Below are positions 44,996 to 51,951 of a stretch of 64,000 nucleotides of DNA, in pieces. A program made the translations under genes and the position numbers. Source of the DNA: Promicromonospora sp. Populi (lineage in GTDB: Bacteria > Actinomycetota > Actinomycetes > Actinomycetales > Cellulomonadaceae); assembly GCF_041081105.1 (NCBI RefSeq), contig NZ_CP163528.1:1054001-1118000 (forward strand), read 5' to 3'. Every line of letters begins with the position of its first letter. Positions within the stretch are counted from its first letter, which is position 1. The notes beneath the pieces were generated by a model, which was not told where the DNA came from, ran no database searches, and saw nothing but the letters and a program-made list of their open reading frames with translations.

Positions 44996-46282
44996 ATGCG
45001 AGTAAATCGGAGGATGACCGCGACGGTGGCGACAGCCGCTGTTCTCGGTCTCACGCTGGCCGCATGCGGCAGCGGCGGCACAGGTGGCGAGACCGACGCC
45101 GAGGGCGGCGGCGAGCAGGTCGAGGTGTTCACCTGGTGGGCTGCAGGCTCCGAGAAGGCCGGCCTGGACGCCCTCGTGGGTGTGTTCAACGAGCAGCACC
45201 CCGACATCGAGTTCATCAACGGCGCCGTTGCCGGTGGTGCAGGCTCGGCGGCGAAGGACCTGCTGCAGACCCGTCTGCAGGCGCAGGACCCGCCCGACAC
45301 GTTCCAGGCCCACGCCGGCCTGGAGCTGCAGGACTACATCGACGCGGCGCAGATCGAGGACGTCTCCGACCTCTACGACGAGTTCGGCCTGACCGACGTC
45401 TTCCCGGCCGACCTGGTCGACCGGCTCTCCTCGGACGACGGCGCGATCTACTCGATCCCGTCGAACATCCACCGGGCGAACGTCCTCTGGGCCAACCCGA
45501 CGGTGCTCGAGGACAACGGCATCGACCCCGAGGCCACCTATGAGGACCTCGACGCCTGGATCGCCGACCTGGAGACGCTCGACGCGGCCGGTGTGACGGC
45601 ACTGTCGGTCGCCACCACGTGGACGCAGGTCAACCTGCTGGAGACCGTGCTGCTCGCGGACCTCGGCGCCGAGGGCTACAACGGCCTGTGGGACGGCACG
45701 ACCGACTGGGAGGGCGCTGAGGTCACTGCCGCCCTCGAGGACTTCGAGACGCTCATGAGCTTCACCAACGACGACCGGGACGGTCTGGACTGGCCCGAGG
45801 CCACCCAGCTCGTCATCGACGGCGGCGCGGCGTTCAACGTCATGGGCGACTGGGCGGTCGCCGCGTTCGAGGAGCAGGACAAGGTCCTCGGCACGGACTT
45901 CACGGCGGCCCCGGTCCCGGGCACCGACGGGACGTTCGACTTCCTGGCCGACTCGTTCACCCTGCCGGTCGGCGCTCCCGACGCGGAAGGCGCGCGGGCC
46001 TGGCTCGAGACCGTCGGCTCCCTGGAGGGTCAGGTCGCGTTCAACCAGGCAAAGGGTTCCATCCCGGCCCGGACCGACGCCGACCCGGCCGACTTCTCGG
46101 AGTACCAGCAGACCGCCATCGAGTCGTTCGCGAACGACACGATCGTGTCCTCGCTGGCACACGGCGCGGCCACCCCGGTCGCGACGCTGAACGCGATCTC
46201 GGACGCGACGAGCAAGTTCACGACCGGTGCCTCCGACCTGGCGGGTTACCAGTCCGAGCTGGCTGCCGCCGCACAGGGCTGA
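44996..46282 (+). CDS. CUT1 sugar-binding lipoprotein (family 1)
   Basis: A 428-residue extracellular binding protein. The signal peptide ends in the lipobox LTLAAC, followed by a Gly/Glu-rich linker. Early motifs EVFTWWAAGSEKAGLDALVGVF and NEQHPDIEFINGAVAGGAG match the SBP_bac_1 family, close to glucose/mannose-type binding proteins. The ATG at 44996 gives the standard short signal peptide; longer in-frame versions start in unstructured leader sequence. It is the first gene of a three-gene importer operon and is separated from the permeases by an intercistronic hairpin. Confidence 0.93.
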   Translation: MRVNRRMTATVATAAVLGLTLAACGSGGTGGETDAEGGGEQVEVFTWWAAGSEKAGLDALVGVFNEQHPDIEFINGAVAGGAGSAAKDLLQTRLQAQDPPDTFQAHAGLELQDYIDAAQIEDVSDLYDEFGLTDVFPADLVDRLSSDDGAIYSIPSNIHRANVLWANPTVLEDNGIDPEATYEDLDAWIADLETLDAAGVTALSVATTWTQVNLLETVLLADLGAEGYNGLWDGTTDWEGAEVTAALEDFETLMSFTNDDRDGLDWPEATQLVIDGGAAFNVMGDWAVAAFEEQDKVLGTDFTAAPVPGTDGTFDFLADSFTLPVGAPDAEGARAWLETVGSLEGQVAFNQAKGSIPARTDADPADFSEYQQTAIESFANDTIVSSLAHGAATPVATLNAISDATSKFTTGASDLAGYQSELAAAAQG

Positions 46283-46297
46283 CGCCCACCGCCGTAC

Positions 46298-46330
46298 GTC
46301 GCGCGCCGTCGGGTCCAACCCGACGGCGCG
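46298..46330 (+). terminator. intercistronic 15-bp hairpin after the binding-protein gene
   Basis: CGCGCGCCGTCGGGT (46298-46312) is an exact reverse complement of 46316-46330 with a three-base loop, 16 bases after the solute-binding stop. No T-tract follows. Position suggests partial termination or mRNA 3'-end protection, which would make more binding protein than permease. Confidence 0.65.
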
Positions 46331-46405
46331 CGGCTGTGCCCGCCGTCGGGCCCACCACCGGCCCAACCACCGGCCCAACCACCCCGCCACCATCCGAGGT
46401 TCTAC

Positions 46406-47308
46406 ATGCTGAACAAACTGCGGCGAGTCGGTCCGCCGCTGCTCATGCTCGCCCCGTCCCTGATCCTGCTCGGCGTCTTCGTCTACGGGCTGATCGCGGC
46501 CAACTTCTCCACGTCGTTCACGGACAGCCACACCGCGGCGCAGGCCACCGGGCAGGCACCGACCACCTTCGTGTGGTTCACCAACTACCTCGACCTGCTG
46601 GCCAGCGAGGACTTCCAGCACTCGCTGATGAACCTCCTCCTGTACACGGTCGTGTTCCTCGCGGGGACCATGGTCATGGGCTTCCTGTGGGCCTGGATGC
46701 TGGAGAAGCCCATCAAGGGCGAGGGTCTGTTCCGCTCGGTCTATCTCTTCCCGATGGCGGTCTCGTTCGTCGCCTCGGGTGTGGTGTGGCGCTGGCTGCT
46801 GAACTCCAACCAGGACGAGCAGGCCTCCGGCCTGAACCGCCTGTTCCAGATGGTCGGGCTCGACTTCCTGCAGAACAACTGGTGGAACAACGTCACGTTC
46901 GGCATCATCGCCATCGCCATCCCCGCGGTCTGGCAGCTGTCCGGCTACGTGATGGCCCTGTTCCTCGCCGGTTTCCGCGGCATCCCCGACGAGCTGCGCG
47001 AGGCCGCCCGGATGGACGGCGCCAGCGAGTGGAAGCTGTACCGCTACGTGCTGTTCCCGCAGCTGTCGCCGGTGGCGCTGTCCGCGCTGATCATCATCGG
47101 CCACATGTCGCTCAAGGCGTTCGACCTCATCATGTCGATCTCCAAGCCGGCCAACTACCAGACCAAGGTTCCCGCCGTCGACATGTTCGTGTTCAAGTCG
47201 AGCTTCGACTACGCGAACGCCGCCGCCGTCGGCTCGATCCTGCTGATCATCGTCGCGCTCGTCATCGTGCCGTACCTGATCCGCACGAACCGCGAGGAGA
47301 AGCGATGA
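46406..47308 (+). CDS. CUT1 sugar ABC transporter permease (MalF/UgpA type)
   Basis: A 300-residue permease with six or so membrane helices and the cytoplasmic coupling motif EAARMDGASEWKLYRYVLFP. It begins PPLLMLAPSLILLGVFVYG, the usual first helix of this family. Its last four bases overlap the next permease (ATGA). No ATPase is encoded in the operon; CUT1 systems in actinobacteria commonly share an MsiK-type ATPase encoded elsewhere. Confidence 0.93.
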   Translation: MLNKLRRVGPPLLMLAPSLILLGVFVYGLIAANFSTSFTDSHTAAQATGQAPTTFVWFTNYLDLLASEDFQHSLMNLLLYTVVFLAGTMVMGFLWAWMLEKPIKGEGLFRSVYLFPMAVSFVASGVVWRWLLNSNQDEQASGLNRLFQMVGLDFLQNNWWNNVTFGIIAIAIPAVWQLSGYVMALFLAGFRGIPDELREAARMDGASEWKLYRYVLFPQLSPVALSALIIIGHMSLKAFDLIMSISKPANYQTKVPAVDMFVFKSSFDYANAAAVGSILLIIVALVIVPYLIRTNREEKR

Positions 47309-48195
47309 CCGCCGCCGCAGACCAGCTCGCAGCACCCCGTACCCATGTGCACACGCCCCGGCCCACGAGCAAGAGCCGGTACGCGCTGAGCCGCACACTG
47401 AAGTACGCGGCGCTCATCTTCTTCCTGGTCGTCGTCCTGATCCCGGTGTACGTGCTGCTGGTGACCAGCTTCAAGGGCACCGGCGACGCCGACCCGAGCC
47501 GCGCCTGGGCCCTGCCCCAGATCTGGACCCTGGAGAACTGGACCACGGCGTGGACCGCGCTGTCCCCCGCGATCCTGCGCAGCATCGCGATAGTGGTGCC
47601 GAGCGCCATCATCGCGGCGTTCCTCGGTTCGCTGAACGGGTTCGTCCTGGCCCGGTGGAGCTTCCGCGGCGCGGACCTCGTCTTCACCCTCATCCTGTTC
47701 GGGATGTTCATCCCGTACCAGGCGGTGATGATCCCGCTGAACCAGCTCGTCCTGGACCTCGGTGTGCCGACCGGTGTGCCGACGCTGATCATGCTGCACG
47801 TGATCTACGGCATCCCGATCACCACGCTGATCTTCCGCAACTACTACATGACGGTGCCGCACGAGCTGATCGAGGCCGGGCGGGTCGACGGCGCAGGCAT
47901 GCTGCGCACCTACTGGTCGATCGTGCTGCCGATCTCGATCCCCAGCTTCGTCGTGGTGCTCATCTGGCAGTTCACCTCCGCCTGGAACGACTTCCTCTTC
48001 GCCGTGTTCTTCTCGTCGTCCCAGAACGGCCCGGTCACCGTGGCGCTGAACAACCTCGCCAACGGTGCGCTGCTGCAGAACTACGGCGTCTCGATGGCGG
48101 GCGCGCTGTTCGCGTCGCTGCCGACGCTGCTGGTCTACATAGTGCTGGGCAAGTACTTCGTGGGCGGCCTCATGTCGGGCTCGGTCAAGGGCTGA
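47305..48195 (+). CDS. CUT1 sugar ABC transporter permease (MalG/UgpE type)
   Basis: A 296-residue permease, partner of the preceding one, with six helices and the coupling motif EAGRVDGAGMLRTYWSIVLP. The start is the overlapping ATG at 47305. The phrase LSRTLKYAALIFFLVVVLIPVYVLLVTSFK is cut here to its pattern: one N-terminal helix and then the family's TSFK turn. The operon ends at a long hairpin 17 bases downstream. Confidence 0.93.
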   Translation: MTAAADQLAAPRTHVHTPRPTSKSRYALSRTLKYAALIFFLVVVLIPVYVLLVTSFKGTGDADPSRAWALPQIWTLENWTTAWTALSPAILRSIAIVVPSAIIAAFLGSLNGFVLARWSFRGADLVFTLILFGMFIPYQAVMIPLNQLVLDLGVPTGVPTLIMLHVIYGIPITTLIFRNYYMTVPHELIEAGRVDGAGMLRTYWSIVLPISIPSFVVVLIWQFTSAWNDFLFAVFFSSSQNGPVTVALNNLANGALLQNYGVSMAGALFASLPTLLVYIVLGKYFVGGLMSGSVKG

Positions 48196-48211
48196 CCCGC
48201 CAAGGACCGCT

Positions 48212-48275
48212 TGGTCGGTAGAACGTCAGACGATCCGCAGCTCGGGCTGCGGATCGTCTGACGTTCTACCGACCA
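48212..48275. terminator. 30-bp perfect hairpin with TCGG tetraloop between convergent genes
   Basis: Bases 48212-48241 and 48246-48275 are exact reverse complements, enclosing the tetraloop TCGG. It lies between the CUT1 permease stop (48195) and the convergent esterase stop (48295) and could terminate both. The stem contains GTCGGTAGAACGTCAG (48214-48229), which recurs with one change at 60985-61000. Confidence 0.8.
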
Positions 48276-48294
48276 CGATCACGCTCACGACCCA

Positions 48295-49293
48295 TCAGCG
48301 CTCATTGGTAGTCAGCAGCCGGGCCAGCCAGCCCGTCCGGGCCTGCCGGGCGGCGACCGAGATCCGCGCACCGGGGACCAGTGCGTCGAAGCCGTGGAAG
48401 CCGCCAGCCCACACGTGCAGCTCGGCCTCGCCGCCCGCGGCCCAGATGCGCGACGCGTAGGTCACGTCCTCGTCGCGGAAGACTTCGGCAGAACCGACGT
48501 CGACAAAGGTGGGCGGCAGACCGGACAGGTCATCGGCCAGCGCAGGCGAGACGTAGGGCGAGACGGCTGTGTGCCTCTCGCCCTCCCTGTGCTCCTCGCC
48601 CAGTACCGACCGCCAGCCGAACGCGTTCTGGGCCTGGCTCCACGTGGCCGGGCCCTCGGCGAACTGGCGGCTCGAGACCGTGTTGTTGCGGTGGTCGAGC
48701 ATGGGGCACACCAGCACCTGCGCCGCGACCGACGGCGCGCCCCGGTCCCGCGCGAGCAGCGTGACCCCGGCTGCCAACCCTCCGCCCGCGCTGGTGCCGG
48801 CCACCACCAGCCACGCCGGGTCGACGCCGAGCTCGGGCGCGTGGTCGGCCACCCAGACCAGGGCCCGGTAGCAGTCCTCGACCGGCACGGTGCCGGAGTG
48901 CTCGGGCGCCAGCCGGTAGTCCACGGTCACGACCACGGCGCCGAACCGATCGAGCCACTCCAGCGGGATGTCGACCTGCGAGAACCTGTCCCCCAGCACC
49001 ATCCCACCGCCGTGCAGCCAGAGCACGACAGGCGCCGGCACCGAGTGGTCCCGGTCCGCCGGGCTCAGCACGGTCAGCGACACGGGTTCGCCGTCGGGCG
49101 AGATGTCCTTGACGTCGCGCCGGTCGACGGCCCGTCCGCTGGCGAGCAGCAGGTCCACGCCCTCCGGCGGGGTCGCGGCAGCGCCGCGCACGCCGGGCAG
49201 CGTCGAGATGTTCAGGTCGGTGGCCGGCAGGAGGTCGAGCAGCGGCTGCAGCTCCGGGTCGATCCCCGGGCGGGCTGAGCGGGTGGTGGTCAT
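48295..49293 (-). CDS. alpha/beta hydrolase, hormone-sensitive-lipase-type esterase
   Basis: A 332-residue carboxylesterase. The oxyanion motif LHGGGMV, the nucleophile elbow GTSAGGG and a late GFHGF with the catalytic His are all present, as in the HSL (family IV) esterases. There is no signal peptide. The ATG at 49293 follows GAGAGGAATAA. It lies 60 bases after the monooxygenase gene on the same strand and probably forms an operon with it, controlled by the divergent AraC regulator at 49808. Confidence 0.9.
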   Translation of the reverse strand: MTTTRSARPGIDPELQPLLDLLPATDLNISTLPGVRGAAATPPEGVDLLLASGRAVDRRDVKDISPDGEPVSLTVLSPADRDHSVPAPVVLWLHGGGMVLGDRFSQVDIPLEWLDRFGAVVVTVDYRLAPEHSGTVPVEDCYRALVWVADHAPELGVDPAWLVVAGTSAGGGLAAGVTLLARDRGAPSVAAQVLVCPMLDHRNNTVSSRQFAEGPATWSQAQNAFGWRSVLGEEHREGERHTAVSPYVSPALADDLSGLPPTFVDVGSAEVFRDEDVTYASRIWAAGGEAELHVWAGGFHGFDALVPGARISVAARQARTGWLARLLTTNER

Positions 49294-49353
49294 GGTTATT
49301 CCTCTCAGGTGCGGGTGGGTCCAGGCGCGGTGCGATGGTGTCGGCGGCGTCGG

Positions 49354-49659
49354 TCAGAAGGCGGCCTTGCCGCCCACCGGCACCTCGTCGGTGTATGCCG
49401 ACTCCCCCTCCAGCAGCGGCTGCAGCGCCGCGACCAACGCCTCGGCCGGCGCGGTCGCGAAGAACGCGCTGTGCACCTCGGGGCTCGTCCAGCCCTCGGT
49501 CACGTGGATCGTGTCGGGGTCGGCCGCGGACCGGCCGACCAGGAAGACGACGCAGTCCGGGTGGGTCAGGGACGGCGCGGCGAGCAGCAGCTCGACCACC
49601 TCGTCGCCCTTGCCGGGACGGGCGGTCATGGTGGCGTGGAAGCCGTGGTTGACGTTCAT
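49354..49659 (-). CDS. antibiotic biosynthesis monooxygenase-domain (ABM) protein
   Basis: A 101-residue ferredoxin-like-fold protein of the ABM/YgiN type (FHATMTARPGKGDEVVELLL, then TEGWTSPEVHSAFFATAPA). Such small dimeric proteins act as cofactor-free quinol monooxygenases or in heme or aldehyde metabolism. GGAG-like sequence precedes the ATG at 49659. It is the first gene of the leftward pair with the esterase and is divergent from the AraC gene, with a likely activator site at 49746-49767. Confidence 0.82.
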   Translation of the reverse strand: MNVNHGFHATMTARPGKGDEVVELLLAAPSLTHPDCVVFLVGRSAADPDTIHVTEGWTSPEVHSAFFATAPAEALVAALQPLLEGESAYTDEVPVGGKAAF

Positions 49660-49732
49660 AGGTTTCTCCTCGGTGCGTGGTTCGGGGTACTCGTTCCGAC
49701 CGCCCCATCACACCGCGCCGGCCCACTGCACC

Positions 49733-49799
49733 GATAGGAAGATCGTCGCGACCACTTGCCTGATCCTCTCCATGTCACCCGGATCGTGAACGTGACATG
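49733..49799. promoter_or_regulatory. AraC activator site and overlapping inverted repeat
   Basis: TCGC (49746-49749), five bases, then CTTGCCTGATCCT (49755-49767): the same pattern as at 26824-26845. On the minus strand it sits nine bases upstream of TATC (49736-49733), a likely -10 for the monooxygenase gene. CATGTCAC (49771-49778) and GTGACATG (49792-49799) form an 8-bp inverted repeat ending nine bases before the AraC ATG and may serve autoregulation. Confidence 0.6.
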
Positions 49800-49807
49800 A
49801 TCGGGCC

Positions 49808-50713
49808 ATGAGCCTTGGCGAGCTGCGTGAGCTGGTCCTGCGGCACGCCCGCCCGGACACCACCGAGACCGCCATCGACGACGTCCTGCTGTCCGTAGTG
49901 CACCGGGCCGCGCCGCCGGCACCGGCCATGTCCGGCGTCGTCATGGCGCTGATCGCCCATGGCGCCAAGCGGATCGCAGTCGGCGACCGGGTGCACGAAT
50001 ACCGGGCCGGGCAATACCTCGTCGCCTCGGTGGACCTCCCCGTCACGGGCCTGTTCACCAAGGTCAGCCCCAACGAGCCGGCGCTCGGCTTCGGGCTGGT
50101 GCTGCGCCCCGCCCTCATAGCGGAGCTGCTCCTGCAGGCACCGCCCGGCGTGCTGCCACCCGTGGGTGCCGCGGCGTCGGGCATGGTCGTCAGCGATGCC
50201 CCGGACGAGCTGGTCGACGCCGTTGTCCGGCTCGTCCGCCTGCTCGACCGGCCGCACGACGCCGCCGTCCTGGCTCCGCTCCTGAAACGCGAGATCCTGT
50301 GGCGGCTGATCACCGGCGAGCAGGGTGCGACCGTGCGCCAGCTCGGCCTCGCGGACAGCGGCCTGGCGCACATGGCACGCGCCGTCCGCTGGATCCGGGA
50401 GCACTACGCCGAGCCGTTCCGAGTCGAGGACGTCGCCGCCCTGTCCAGCATGAGCGTCTCCGCGTTCTACCGGAACTTCCAGGCCGTCACCGCGATGAGC
50501 CCCATCCAGTTCCAGAAGCAGATCCGGCTCCAGGAGGCGCGGCTGCTGCTGGCAGTCCGCCCGGGTGACGTCACCGGCGTCGGGCAGCGGGTGGGCTACG
50601 AGAGCCCGTCCCAGTTCAGCCGGGAGTACCGGCGCCAGTTCGGCCTGCCGCCGAGCCAGGACGCCGTGCGGCTGCGCGACGCCGCGGCCGAGCAGGTCGC
50701 GGAGCTGGTCTGA
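49808..50713 (+). CDS. AraC family regulator with AraC_N-type effector domain
   Basis: A 301-residue regulator. The N-terminal part (about 1-150, YLVASVDLPVTGLF) matches the AraC_N group that includes E. coli YqhC. The C-terminal part has two helix-turn-helix units (VEDVAALSSMSVSAFYRNF and GVGQRVGYESPSQFSREY). It is the intact paralogue of the frameshifted gene at 26890. It diverges from the monooxygenase/esterase pair, which it probably activates through the shared TCGC-N5-CTTGCC site. Confidence 0.92.
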   Translation: MSLGELRELVLRHARPDTTETAIDDVLLSVVHRAAPPAPAMSGVVMALIAHGAKRIAVGDRVHEYRAGQYLVASVDLPVTGLFTKVSPNEPALGFGLVLRPALIAELLLQAPPGVLPPVGAAASGMVVSDAPDELVDAVVRLVRLLDRPHDAAVLAPLLKREILWRLITGEQGATVRQLGLADSGLAHMARAVRWIREHYAEPFRVEDVAALSSMSVSAFYRNFQAVTAMSPIQFQKQIRLQEARLLLAVRPGDVTGVGQRVGYESPSQFSREYRRQFGLPPSQDAVRLRDAAAEQVAELV

Positions 50714-50746
50714 CCGGACGCGCTCGCGCGCCTTACCCTGGCGTCC

Positions 50747-51826
50747 ATGGCCACCGATCCTGAGCCGGATCTTTACAACACCGCCCCCGAGCCGAACCTC
50801 GACAGCGACAGCGACCTTGGGGCAGTCGGGATCGACGACGACTCGCGCCTCGTCTACCGGTACGTGCTTACCCAGGGCACCGTGCGGGTCGACGACGTAG
50901 TCCGGGACGTGCCGCTCGGCGGGACCGGGACCAGAACCAGGGCCGGCGACACGATCGGCGCCGCGAGCACCGACGCGGCCGGGATGCTGGCGCGGCTGCG
51001 GGCCGCGGGCCTGATCAACCGCACCAGCGGGCGCGACGGCGAGTACACCGCCGTCGACCCGCGCGTCGCGCTGCGCGCGCTGACCGACCGGACCGCCGCG
51101 CAGCTCGACCGGATCCGCGCGGCGATCCCGGACCTGGCCGACCTGTTCGAGCACCCGGGCGGCACGCCGGACTCCGGCGCCGGGGTCCACGTGATCGACG
51201 ACCCCGCGCTCATCGGCGCCTGGTACACCCGCCTCGAGCACGAGGTGACGGGCGAGTTCATGGCGTTCGACCGGCCGCCGTACGTGCTGGCCGGCGAGAA
51301 TCCGGTCGAGCCGCTCGTGCTGGAGCGCGGCGTCCTGTGGCGGGCCGTCTACGCCGCCGAGGTGCTGGACCGGCCGGGCGCCTGGGCGGAGATGCGGCAC
51401 GCGGCGGCCGCGGGCGAGCAGGCCCGGATCGCGCGGTCGCTGCCGACCAAGCTGGCCATCGCGGACCGGCGCACCGCACTGGTCAGCACCGACCTGGATG
51501 TCCAGCGGCCGACGGCGATAGTCGTCGAGGGCGGGCCGCTCGTCGACCTGCTGTGCGCCGCCTTCGAGGCCGTGTGGGCCGACGCCGTGGAGATCCCGGC
51601 CGCCGACAGCCTGGACGGCGCCGCTCCCCCGGACCGTGGCCCGGGCACGGACGACCGGGCGCTCCTGGCGCTGCTCGGCTCCGGGGCAAAGGACGAGGCG
51701 ATCGCGCGCGAGCTCGGGCTGTCCGAGCGGACGCTTCGGCGACGCAGCGCGGACCTGCTGCGCCGGCTGGGCGCGGCGAACCGCTTCCAGGCGGGCGCCC
51801 AGGCGGTCCGCCGCGGCTGGCTGTGA
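50747..51826 (+). CDS. LuxR-type helix-turn-helix regulator
   Basis: A 359-residue regulator with an N-terminal winged-helix-like region (LVYRYVLTQGTVRVDDVV and LARLRAAGLINRTSG), a central region resembling TrmB-type sensors, and a C-terminal LuxR helix-turn-helix (AKDEAIARELGLSERTLRRR, about residues 316-335). It lies 34 bases after the AraC gene and 125 bases upstream of the subtilase on the same strand. Regulators of this layout are commonly next to secreted S8 peptidase genes in actinobacteria, so the subtilase is the likely target. Confidence 0.85.
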   Translation: MATDPEPDLYNTAPEPNLDSDSDLGAVGIDDDSRLVYRYVLTQGTVRVDDVVRDVPLGGTGTRTRAGDTIGAASTDAAGMLARLRAAGLINRTSGRDGEYTAVDPRVALRALTDRTAAQLDRIRAAIPDLADLFEHPGGTPDSGAGVHVIDDPALIGAWYTRLEHEVTGEFMAFDRPPYVLAGENPVEPLVLERGVLWRAVYAAEVLDRPGAWAEMRHAAAAGEQARIARSLPTKLAIADRRTALVSTDLDVQRPTAIVVEGGPLVDLLCAAFEAVWADAVEIPAADSLDGAAPPDRGPGTDDRALLALLGSGAKDEAIARELGLSERTLRRRSADLLRRLGAANRFQAGAQAVRRGWL

Positions 51827-51951
51827 GAGGGGGTGAAATGAGCACTCCCGCGTGACGGGCGTGTAAACAGTTGCGGCCGGTACCGGCCAATGGCCGCGAC
51901 CGGCCATTACGCCCATTGCCCATACCAGGTAACGGCGGATAGACAGCCCTC

